Assembly: GCA_031430315.1 (NCBI GenBank)
Contig: JANPBI010000025.1
Coordinates: forward strand, 1 to 7,756
Source: JAJNPS01 sp031430315
GTDB taxonomy: Bacteria; Pseudomonadota; Alphaproteobacteria; Rhodobacterales; Rhodobacteraceae
Direction: 5' to 3'
DNA length: 7,756 nt
Shown piece after piece: positions 1 through 6,986 of the stretch. Each line of letters begins with the position of its first letter. Within the stretch, counting starts at the first letter, position 1. The notes below the pieces were generated by a model. That model saw only the letters and a list, made by a program, of their open reading frames with translations, was not told the DNA's origin and searched no databases. Both the position numbers and the translations under genes were made by a program.

Positions 1-2
1 AT

Positions 3-242
3 GAAACCCTGTTCCCTTCTTTGCACCATGCCCGCGTTACGCTGGCCGCTTGGCGCCATGACTACAACACCGAACGACCTCACTCGCGCCTCGGCTGACA
101 GACCCCAGACGAGTTCGCCCAGACCTTCGCCCCGCAACGGGACCTGACGCTGCGCAACCCGCAAAGCTCCGCGCCAGCCCCCGTTGCCCAACCCGCCCAA
201 ATAGGCAAAACTCAAACCCCGAGTCTCGCTCACGCTGGATAA
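3..242 (+). pseudogene. IS3-family transposase OrfB, C-terminal fragment with a nonsense codon
   Basis: The frame is open from base 3 and reads ETLFPSLHHARVTLAAWRHD, then YNTERPHSRLG, then an in-frame TGA at 96-98, then QTPDEFAQTFAPQRDLTLRN. The W-HDYN-xx-RPHS-LG signature followed by a TP-EFA segment is the hallmark C-terminus of OrfB, the DDE integrase-type transposase of IS3-family elements, just after the catalytic Glu. Related elements have a residue where the TGA sits, often Trp, so a TGG-to-TGA change is the simplest origin. The natural stop is the TAA at 240-242. The ATG at base 1 is in another frame and is not a start. The catalytic core lies outside the window. The gene is inactive as it stands. 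Confidence 0.85.
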
Positions 243-260
243 AAGTTGGGGGCAACGTCA
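235..260 (+). repeat. Terminal inverted repeat (right end) of the IS3-family element
   Basis: Read inward on the - strand, this 26-bp end has the pattern TGAC-TTG-CCCCC-AACTT-TTA-TCCAG. It starts with the TG dinucleotide usual for IS3-family ends and sits 3' of orfB. It aligns with the 27-bp end at 6987-7013 at TGAC, CCCC, AACTT and TCCAG. The sequence beyond it (from 261) is hmuU coding sequence, which fixes the outer boundary. Confidence 0.75.
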
Positions 261-549
261 CCTGATCAGCGCCCGCCGATACCGCCAAAGCAGCACCAAC
301 CAGCAGCCCCATGGTCAAACGCGGCAGCCGGATGTCAAACAACACGACGCGGTCGCGCATGGCCACGTCATCGCCGCGCAGCAGGTTCAGGATCAGATCG
401 CCCACCGCTACGCCAGACGCCCCGGTGCCAAGCCTCAGAACGGACATCACCACGACGCCCATCATCGGGGCCATGAACAACCGTTTGGCACGCGGTGCGC
501 GGTTGCCGCTTTCGCTTGCCATGTCCTGCAGGAAGGGTAACGCGACCAT
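261..549 (-). pseudogene. hmuU: Heme ABC transporter permease HmuU, N-terminal fragment cut by the IS
   Basis: HmuU is the inner-membrane permease of the heme ABC importer (FecCD family). It would work with HmuT and the ATPase HmuV, which would lie beyond the IS. The start ATG is at 549, one base after the hmuT stop (TGA-T-ATG), so the two genes were translationally coupled. Seen here are a basic N-terminus, a first hydrophobic segment (about residues 23-37, APMMGVVVMSVL...) and the conserved stretch RLPRLTMGLLVGAALAVS, which in this family continues as GA-MQG-F-RNPLA. After codon 96 the sequence becomes the IS terminal repeat and family similarity ends. A full permease is about 330-360 residues, so roughly 70% is missing. 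The local read SAGADQ for an expected SGA-xQ suggests a further small change just before the junction. Confidence 0.85.
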
Positions 550-550
550 A

Positions 551-1395
551 TCAGTTCCCCGGTCCGTAGATGGCATCATGCAGCGTTCTTGCAGCCTCGG
601 CCGTGCGCGGACCGAACCCCAGATGCAGCAGCCCGTTCATCCGAACAACGCGGCCAGTGGTGGCGGCGGGCGAACTGGCAAGGGAAGGCAGGGCGAAAAG
701 TTCGGCATCTTGTGCGGAATGGTCGCCCGCGCGGTCCATCATCACGATCACGCCGGGCGCGACCGCGAGCACGGCCTCGTCCGTCATCTGCTTATACCGT
801 CAAATCCGGATGCCGCGTTCACGCCGCCCGCAAGACGGATGATGCCATCTGCCGATGATCCGTCACCACCGGCCATGATCCGCCCGCCCTGCGCCGACAG
901 GATGAACAGCACGCGTTTCGGTGCGGTCACCCCGGCGGCCAGTGATGCCTGCAAGGCCAGTTCAGCCTCGACCTTTGCGGCGAGGGCCGCACCCTCGGCT
1001 GGCAGGTCAAGGGCATCGGCGACGGCAAGGATCTTGGCCCTGATGCCTTCTGTTGTCGGGTCGCCCGGCATGGTGACAAAGGTCACACCTGCCGCGCGCA
1101 ACACATCAACCGCCTCGACCGGCCCCGCGTCCGCCTCGGCGATGATCAGGTCGGGACCAAGGGCCAGAACGCCCTCGGGTGACAAAGCGCGCACATATCC
1201 CGCGTCGGGCAAGGCCATGGTGCTTTCACGAAAGCTGGAGGTCGAATCGCGCGCGATCAGCCGGTCTTGCGCCCCAAGCGCCACGGCAATTTCGGTGACC
1301 GATCCGCCGATCGACACGACGCGTTGTGCGGGTTCCTCGGCGGCAAGCGGAAATGCTGCACCAAGCGCGATTGTGAAAGTAAGACTGCGCATCAT
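551..1395 (-). pseudogene. hmuT: Periplasmic heme-binding protein HmuT, frameshifted
   Basis: HmuT is the periplasmic heme receptor of the HmuTUV importer. The first frame starts at the ATG at 1395 (a second ATG follows), five bases after the natural hmuS stop, and gives a signal peptide (MMRSLTFTIALGAAFPLAAEE). Next come RVVSIGGSVTEIAVALG and the motif LPDAGYVRALSPEG. The Tyr at about residue 67 in that motif matches the conserved Tyr region that binds heme in ShuT/HmuT proteins (by analogy). The frame ends at a TGA at 784-786 after GFDGISR. The - strand frame 551-799 continues exactly where it should: YKQMTDEAVLAVAPGVIVMM to the end YGPGN. Restoring one base near 797 joins them into a protein of about 281 residues, normal for the family. 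The break is not in a homopolymer, so a real 1-bp deletion is more likely than a reading error. Confidence 0.88.
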
Positions 1396-1400
1396 CGGAC

Positions 1401-2444
1401 TTACTCCATCGTGGGGGTAGACGTTGGCAGGCCGGCGGCGATCTGGTTCCACAACGCCAGTTCGGCCATGTCAGTCTTTTCGCCACGCTGGCCGAAAATC
1501 TACAGGATGTGCCGCCCCTCGGCATCAAAGGCCTCGACCGAAATCGCATCGCCGCGCTTGGTGGGCTTCGTCACCAGCCATGCCTCGGCGATGTGATCGG
1601 TGCGCAAATGCAGGTTGAAACGCGGGTCCATCACGTTTTGCCATGGCCCCATCGGGCGCAATGTCCCGATCGGGCCGGAATGGATCTGGATGCGGCCGCG
1701 ATTGCCGACAAACACCATCACCGCAATACCTGCGGCCGCGACCTCGGTCAGAACAGCATCAACTGCCGAGATCGCGAGGGCTTGGGCAAACAGCAGCCCG
1801 ACCGGTCGGTACGCGCCGAGACGATTATATTTCAGTTTTGTCGTCAGGCGCATGAACTGATGCGTATCCGTCATGCGTGCCCATTCGGCCCGCAGGATAT
1901 CCAGCTGTTCAGGGTCTGCGCGGGCACCTTCGGGCGCAGGGCGCGCTTCTGTCACCAAAGACTGCGTCATGCCACCCGACGCCAGATCGGCCACAAGCGC
2001 ATGCCAAGCGTCAACATCAGATCCTTGACGCAAGAACACCTTTTGCACGGCGTCGCGCGCCGCCTCGAAGATCTGCAGGCTGTGGCGTGGACCATCATCC
2101 GTTTCGCGTGTGACCGCGAAGCCGTGGACCCAGTGCTGGGGAAAAATCCGCAGATCAATGTCGTCGGTCAGTACCATCGCGGCATGTGCGCCACCCTGAT
2201 AATTGTCGTATCGACCCACCTTTTCGTGCACGGCGGATTGGTTGCGCGTCAGGGCCATCACTTCGCCCAAGGCTGCCAGCCGCGGCACCAACTCGTCAAG
2301 ATGGACCGTGATCCGCGTTACCCCAAATCCTACATGGGCCGCCTGCAAGGCGGCTTCGGACACTGCCAGTTGGGCTGCAAGATCACGCTCGCGCAGTTTC
2401 GGGTTTTCGGCGCGGGTCACGCGGATCAGGTCGGGGGTGGACAT
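1401..2444 (-). pseudogene. hmuS: Cytoplasmic heme-binding/degrading protein HmuS, amber-interrupted
   Basis: HmuS belongs to the HemS/ChuS/HmuS family, cytoplasmic proteins that accept imported heme and release or degrade it. The start ATG at 2444 gives MSTPDLIRVTRAENPKLRER, with a GGAG about 10 bases upstream. The protein shows the internally duplicated HemS architecture. His195, in the WARMTDTHQF segment, aligns with the heme-ligating His of HemS, and LKYNRLGAYR, SGPIGTLRPMG and FNLHLRTDHIAEAW are typical later motifs. The frame stops at a TAG (1500-1502) after 314 residues. The same frame then continues with the expected C-terminus (IFGQRGEKTDMAEL...) to a TAA at 1401-1403, a total of 347 codons, the usual family length. 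A CAG-to-TAG change fits. The shortened protein lacks only 33 residues, so partial function is conceivable. It is first in the - strand operon. Confidence 0.88.
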
Positions 2445-2697
2445 GGCAGGGATGCTCCATTCAGGGATTGAAATGAGGAGCTGGCTTCTGGTCCCGAAGG
2501 ACCGGATCGCTTGCAGGGCGCGTTGCCGCAGTCCCTTTTGTATTAGTTGACAGTAATAGTCGGATTTAATTAAGCGTTCAACGGACAAAGCGTCGTGGAG
2601 CATCCATGGCCCACCAGCGTTCTTCAGCAGCCCCAAAAACTCAAAGAAATACGGGAACTTCACGCTGCGCCGTGTACGACTGACAAACGCGTTCGAA
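2445..2697. promoter_or_regulatory. Divergent hmuS / hmuR intergenic region
   Basis: These 253 bp separate the divergent hmuS and hmuR starts and contain no supportable gene. I looked for a small hemP/hmuP-like gene, often found near heme receptors, and did not see one. The AT-rich core at about 2535-2575 is the likely promoter zone. On the + strand it holds a TTGACA (2547-2552) with AT-rich sequence 15-17 bases downstream, a possible -35/-10 pair. The same place holds TGA-N9-TCG (2548-2562), one base off the TGA-N9-TCA iron-responsive (RirA-type) box known from alphaproteobacteria. Iron control is expected for such a locus, but this site is weak evidence. hmuR has no strong Shine-Dalgarno sequence ahead of its ATG. 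Confidence 0.45.
2488..2505 (-). other. UUCG-tetraloop hairpin in the hmuS leader
   Basis: In - strand RNA this reads CCGGUCC-UUCG-GGACCAG: a 7-bp stem with one G-U pair, closed by C(UUCG)G, an exceptionally stable tetraloop. It would lie 44-61 bases upstream of the hmuS ATG, if transcription begins in the AT-rich zone beyond it. No T-run follows it, so it is unlikely to be a classical terminator. A role in mRNA stability or leader folding is inference. Confidence 0.45.
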
Positions 2698-4757
2698 ATG
2701 AGGATTGTTCTAGCCGGTCTTCTTGCAGCAACCACAGCAGTCACATCTGCCATCGCGTCGGCACAAGGCCAGGACGAGGGGCTGTTCGCCATTCTTGGCC
2801 GCGTCGTTCTGGGCTTTGGCGCGCCGAAAGTGGCCAGCGACACGCCCCTTGCCGTAACCGTGCAGGACCAAGAGGAACTTGACCGCGAACAGCCGTCGTC
2901 GATCCGCGACGTGTTCGATCCGGTGCCGGGCGTACAGACCGTCGGCTCCACCTCGCGCCCGCTGGGCCTTGCGTTCAATATCCGCGGGATCGGGAACACC
3001 GAACAACCGGCCTCGGAAAGCCGCATCATCGTGACAGTCGATGGCATTCCCAAATTCTATGAACAGTACCGCTTGGGTGCCTTCTTCAGCGATGTCGAAC
3101 TTTACAAGCGGGTCGAGGGTTTGCGGGGCCCGGAGGCTGGCACGCTTTACGGATCGGGTGCCATTGGCGGGATTGTCAACTTTACCACAAAGGACGCGTC
3201 GGACTTTCTGACCGAAGGCGATACCAACGCATCGCGGTTCCGGCTTGGGTACGAATCAAATGGTGGTGGTGCGCTTGCTTCGAAGATCTATGCCGTGCGG
3301 CCGACCGAAAGCTTCGAACTGCTCGGCGCGCTGAACTATCGCCGCTCGGGTGACGTGGAAGATGGGTCAGGCACAGTGATTGATGGCACGCGTTTCGGCA
3401 CTCCTTCGGGGCTGTTGAAAGGCACATGGACCATGGATGGCGCACAAAAGTTGCGTTTTTCAGTGCGGCGTTTTTTAAGTGACGAAGACGATGCCCGCTA
3501 TGCCCAGACGGGATCGAGCGCCTTCGGCACGGTTGACCGGCGTGTCGTCGATACCACGGCCTTGCTCAGCTTTTCCGATGATGTGCCGGATAACCCCTTG
3601 CTCGATTACACGATCAGCCTCGGATTCTCGAACACGACGAATGAACAGTCGGATACAAACCCAGGCTTCCCGTCCACCTCTATTCTGTTTCAAGACAGCG
3701 ATTGCGGCTACCAGACTGTCACGCTCAAGGCGCAGAACAGGGCAGAAATTGTAGGTCAGAACTGGGAAGGTTTCCTGACTTTCGGCGTGGACGTGTCCAA
3801 GCTGCAGCGCACTGCCGAGGTTGCGAGTGGTCTCAATGTGAACTTCCACCCAGAGGGCACCGACTTCCGGGTAGGCGTCTATGCGCAAGGCGAGTTCGTC
3901 TTTGGCGAAGCCTGACAATCATTCCCGGTCTGCGGGCAGACTTTGTGAACAGAACGCCCGGGCCGCTGGTGCCGAGGGCCACGGAAACGGATGATGTTGC
4001 CGTGTCGCCAAAAATTGCGGTGATGTACGATCTGACGGATGACGTGTCGATCTTCGGGCCTTGGGCGCGGACGCAGCGTCTGCCGACACTGGATTAACTG
4101 TATTCATCCCAGATCGCGCCGGTACCGCAGGCAGCGGCCCTTACGCTTGAAATGGAAACATCCGAATCCATCGAACTGGGTCTGGCCTTCGATCGTCAGG
4201 CAGTACTCGGGCCGGATGACGCGCTGCAACTGAAACTGACGGCGTTTCAGAATGACATCGGCAATCTGATCTAGCGCAGCCCAAGCTCGGTTCCGTTCAA
4301 TTTCCAGAACATTGGCACGGCTGAATTCCGCGGCGTGTAACTGGAAGGCAGCTATGATGCACCAGGCGGTTATTTGCGGCTGGCCTATTCCCATGTGCGC
4401 GGCGTGGATGTCGACTTTGACTACACGCTGACCTCGACCCCGGCAGATACCCTGTCTTTGACGGTAGCACGTCGGCTGCCCGATCTTGGGCTAGAGTTTG
4501 GCTGGACCGCGCATGTCGTAGACAGCATTGCCACCTCCAGCAGGTCCACGACGACCGGAATCATCACCACGACCAACTTTGCATCTTACGATGTGCACGA
4601 TTTGTTTCTGACATGGCGACCAGATCAGGCTGTTCTGGCGGGCACAGATGTGCAGTTCGGCATCGAGAACGTCTTCGACAGCACCTACCGCAACAGTCGT
4701 GATCAGAAAAATGGCATCGGCCGCAACATAAAGCTGACCCTGACACGTACCTTCTGA
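2698..4757 (+). pseudogene. hmuR: TonB-dependent outer-membrane heme receptor HmuR, multiply disrupted
   Basis: This is an outer-membrane beta-barrel receptor for heme or hemoproteins. The first frame starts at the ATG at 2698 with a signal peptide (likely cut after ASA, residue 22). A plug domain follows (about residues 45-165: SSIRDVFDPVPGVQTV, FNIRGIG, VDGIP, LRGPEAGTLYGSGAIGGIVN), then barrel strands up to residue 405, where a TGA ends it. One missing base near 3913 shifts the real sequence to the next frame (LTIIPGLRADFVN), which carries WARTQRLPTLD-x-LYSS, close to the RAPTLDELY segment of heme receptors. Three in-frame stops follow: TAA 4095-4097 (where Glu is expected), TAG 4272-4274 and TAA 4338-4340 (Glu expected in RGVELEGSYD). 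The end, ENVFDSTYRN...LTLTRTF, has the terminal Phe of barrel proteins. Repaired length is 686 residues, normal for the family. It is clearly dead as encoded. Confidence 0.9.
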
Positions 4758-4768
4758 AAGATCCTGAA

Positions 4769-5221
4769 ATGAACCGATCCTGCAGATTGATCAACATCCT
4801 GCTCGCGGCATCTTACGGTATCGCCCTAACCGGCGGTGCCTGGGCACAAGAGGCGACGTCACAGCCTGATGCACCATTTCTGTCCATCGAACTCAATACG
4901 GTGGAACAGCAGACGGGGACGTGCCGTCTGCTGTTCGTGGCGCAGAATGGCCTAGGTGTTGATGTGTCGGCGGTGGTTTTCGAGACAGTTCTGTTTGGCC
5001 GTGCAGATCAAGTTATCGACCTGACATTATTCGACTTCAAACACCTGCCGGATGGCAGTCCGCGTGTGCGACAGTTCGATCTCGCCGGGGTGGAATGCGC
5101 GTCGGTGGGCCGGGTGCTCTTGAACGATGTCCATGCGTGCACAGGCGCAAACCTGACAGCCGAGCTTTGCGCGGCTGAGTTGCACTGGAGCAGCCGCGCA
5201 GATGTTGAGGTTCTGGGATAA
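4769..5221 (+). CDS. Small secreted protein of unknown function in the heme locus
   Basis: This 150-residue protein has an N-terminal signal peptide (MNRSCRLINILLAASYGIAL...) with a likely cleavage after AWA, before QEATSQPD, so it should be periplasmic. The mature part has several Cys residues (in GTCRLLF, VECASVGR, HACTGANL and AELCAAEL) that could form disulfides, and no membrane segment. It begins 11 bases after the hmuR stop, and its own TAA overlaps the exbB ATG (TAATG), so it was in one operon with both and translationally coupled to exbB. I do not recognise a named family. I believe similar short proteins precede exbB in Rhodobacteraceae heme loci, but that is from memory. It has no stop or frameshift, unlike its neighbours. 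Position suggests a helper role in heme capture or Ton function; that is inference. Confidence 0.8.
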   Translation: MNRSCRLINILLAASYGIALTGGAWAQEATSQPDAPFLSIELNTVEQQTGTCRLLFVAQNGLGVDVSAVVFETVLFGRADQVIDLTLFDFKHLPDGSPRVRQFDLAGVECASVGRVLLNDVHACTGANLTAELCAAELHWSSRADVEVLG

Positions 5222-5730
5222 TGCAGCAGATTCTGGAAGAGCTGTGGAACTTCTATATCCTTGGCGGCCCGGTGGTCGGCATACTCGCCGTTCTGTCAGT
5301 CGCTGCACGGGGTGTAGTTCTTTACAAGATTTGGTCCTATCAACGGGCAAGTCTGGGCCGGAACACGCCACTTGAGGCCGTTCTCGCAGCAGTTGATGCT
5401 GGACAGACAGCACACGTCGCGGCGGCGCTGGCGGCGGTAAGCTCACCGTTTGGCCAGGTGATCGCGGCAGCTATCGTCGCCGAAGGGCCAGCCGCCGCCG
5501 ATCGTGCCGATGCGATGGCTGAAGCGACCTTGGCCGAATTCGAGACAGGTTTCCGCCTGCTGGATGCGATTGCGCAGACAGCCCCGCTGCTCGGGCTGTT
5601 TGGCACGGTTCTGGGCATGATCGAGGCTTTTCAGGCGATGCAGGGGGCGGGCAGTTCGGCTGATCCTTCCGTTCTGGCGGGGGGCATCTGGGTGGCGCTG
5701 CTGACCATGGCGGTCGGACTGGCCGTCATG
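5221..5730 (+). pseudogene. exbB: Ton-system energizer ExbB, C-terminus lost in a deletion
   Basis: ExbB is the inner-membrane proton-channel component (MotA/TolQ/ExbB family) that energizes TonB together with ExbD. The ATG overlaps the preceding stop. Membrane segments are visible at about residues 14-37 (GGPVVGILAVLSVAARG...), 113-139 (LLDAIAQTAPLLGLFGTVLG, with the family's AP-LGL-GTV motif) and the first half of a third (LAGGIWVALLTMAVGLAV, to about residue 169). At that point family similarity ends: ExbB should continue with a helix and a cytoplasmic tail of roughly 40-50 residues. Instead the frame enters TonB sequence (DGKTIEMAGAAPV), then an out-of-frame stretch ending at a TGA at 5917-5919, a 232-residue chimera. 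The third segment is cut and exbD is gone, so a working motor is very unlikely. Confidence 0.85.
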
Positions 5731-6728
5731 ACGGATGGAAAGACGATCGAAATGGCAGGCGCAGCCCCGGTTCGGCACGCCTTGGCAACAGTTTTCAGGA
5801 TATCGCGGCAGGCAGCGCGATTGCAGCTCCGACACCTGATTTGGAAGAGCCGGTTTCGCCTGTCGCAGCCGCAGCCGTTGTCCCGAACGTTTCTGTCGAG
5901 CCATTGGTCCCCGTCGTAGCGGATATTTTGACATCCCGTGCGACTACGGCAGCGACGGTTCTGCCTGCGGAGCCTCTCGATCCAGCGGATCGCGGCACCA
6001 TTTTACCGTCGGCGTCGTTGGCATCGGTCGTTCCGGTCACCCCGATCGAGACGATCATCGCCATAGAACCCGTCAACGTGGCTGCTGCTTCGGCTGACAC
6101 TGTCCGGCCGCGTCCGCGTCTGGCGGAACCGCCAGAAGACGTTCGCAATCCGGAACCGAAGCGCGCGCCGGACAGCGGTTCTGCCGACACTGGTGCAGGC
6201 AGTCCCCCGGAAGCCTCGCGAGGTGCCGCCGAAACCGAACGGCGCTGTGTCGCTGACGGGGTAGCAGAAGGCGTTTCCGAGAATGCGGGCGCAAGGAAAA
6301 GTGCTGCAGAAGAGGCTGGAAATGCCGCCGCATCAAATTACCCCGGCACAGTCAAGCGAAAGATTAACCGGCCGCGCAAACCACGCGTCGGCGCACAGGG
6401 CACCGCCATCGTCGGCTTCGACATCGGGCCCGATGTCAGCCTTGCAAGTGCAACCATCCTGCGATCTTCGGGCGAGTCGGCCATAGATCAGGCGGCACTG
6501 GACCACCTGCGTCGTGCCGCGCCTTTTCAGGCGCCACCCGCAGGTGCGCAACGCAGGTTTCAGTTGGAATATGTCAGCCGCGGCCAATCTCGCTTTTGTT
6601 TTCCGCGTGCCTTTCGCCGGGATCCGGCACTTCTTCTATCGAACTTGCCCGAAGCCGGCAGTCTTAATCCTTGCGTCCAGCGCAAACCAGCTTGCAGAGT
6701 TCAGCCCGACCGGCAGAACCGCGCATGA
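5731..6728 (+). pseudogene. tonB: TonB, lacking its membrane anchor, frameshifted and without its own stop
   Basis: TonB links the ExbB-ExbD motor to outer-membrane receptors. Its sequence starts at the joint as DGKTIEMAGAAPV in the exbB frame, then continues one frame over as SARLGNSFQDIAAGSAIAAP. One missing base near 5771 explains the shift. A Pro/Val/Ala-rich spacer follows with a basic Pro stretch (RPRPRLAEPPEDV, 6105-6143). The C-terminal receptor-binding domain is complete (about 6339-6584): NYPGTVKRKINRPRKPRVGA, then GTAIVGFDIGPDVSLASATI, then RSSG-xx-IDQAALDHLRRAAPF and RRFQLEYVSRG. The N-terminal transmembrane anchor is missing, lost with exbD. A natural stop is expected soon after 6584 but is absent, so the frame runs on for about 47 unrelated residues to a TGA (6726-6728) at the edge of the IS remnant. 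No ATG start is evident for the second frame; TTG at 5841 is the first possible one. Confidence 0.85.
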
Positions 6729-6983
6729 ATCGCCTCGGCCAACAAGCTTCTTCGGCTTAGCGATTTCATCCTCCAGTGCCTTCAGCCGCTGCGCCTCTGA
6801 CACATTCATGCTGCCGAACCGTGCCCTGTACTTATAGAAGGTCGCTGAGTTGATGCCGTGCCTGCGACAAACTTCTGTCGTCGGCGATCCACTTTCCCGC
6901 TCCGTCAATATCGCGATGATCTGCGTTTGCGCGAACCGAGATTGCTCTAGTGTGTATCTCCTTGCGTGGACGGACTTTACCAA
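6726..6983 (-). pseudogene. IS3-family OrfA (helix-turn-helix) fragment
   Basis: OrfA of IS3-family elements is a helix-turn-helix protein that joins OrfB by programmed frameshifting to make the transposase. The - strand reads RFAQTQIIAILTERESGSP, then TTEVCRRHGINSATFYKYRA and RFGSMNVSEAQRLKALEDEI, then AKPKKL: the usual HTH followed by the KALEDENAKLKKLL leucine-zipper start. After KKL one extra T (in CTTGTTGG, about 6740-6744) moves the expected LAEA into another frame, and similarity ends near 6726. The usual ATG is also absent. Just ahead of QSRF the sequence reads CTAGAG, with AAGGAG (6958-6963) as the likely former ribosome site, so only a TTG at 6983 could start it. It is about 80 residues of a normal 90-100 and is certainly inactive. 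Confidence 0.85.
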
Positions 6984-6986
6984 AAA

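Larger units (their letters stand above)
1..260 (+). mobile_element. IS3-family insertion sequence, right-end remnant
   Basis: This is the 3' end of an IS3-family element that enters from outside the window. It holds the last part of the orfB transposase (stop TAA at 240-242), followed directly by a terminal inverted repeat ending in TCA at 260. Base 261 is the first base of interrupted hmuU sequence, so this is a real insertion boundary. The 3-bp target duplication typical of the family cannot be checked, because the other end lies outside. The orfB part carries a nonsense codon, so this copy is unlikely to move by itself. The repeat resembles the one at 6987-7013, which suggests both remnants come from the same or closely related elements. 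Confidence 0.8.

Noticed and set aside
311..1420. Long + strand open frame (369 codons) over hmuT/hmuU
   Set aside because: It lies antisense to clearly recognisable HmuT and HmuU sequence, has low-complexity Ser/Ala/Arg content and no family resemblance; it is a shadow of GC-rich coding sequence.
1509..2471. Long + strand open frame (320 codons) over hmuS
   Set aside because: It is fully antisense to HmuS, which is supported by its family motifs and normal repaired length.
2445..3053. Upstream extension of hmuS on the - strand
   Set aside because: The frame is open to 3053, but the added residues show no HmuS similarity, and it would overlap the hmuR plug domain. The ATG at 2444 has a plausible ribosome site and fits the family N-terminus.
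1401..4345. Stop-codon reassignment (TAG or TAA read as sense) as the reason for the many in-frame stops
   Set aside because: TAG and TAA fall at codons for different expected amino acids, other genes end normally in TAA or TGA, and frameshifts and an IS insertion are also present. Decay explains all of them.
6180..6290. Further compensating frameshifts in the TonB spacer (a neighbouring frame reads KPREVPPKPNGAV)
   Set aside because: The Pro/Lys-rich reading is suggestive, but the spacer is poorly conserved and low in complexity, so it cannot be decided from the sequence alone.
5731..6340. A remnant of exbD between exbB and tonB
   Set aside because: I looked in all forward frames for the short N-terminal membrane helix and LVPMID-type motif of ExbD and found none; TonB sequence follows directly.
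6616..6628. GCCGG-GAT-CCGGC hairpin as a terminator after tonB
   Set aside because: The stem is only 5 bp and no T-run follows; such short GC palindromes are expected by chance here.
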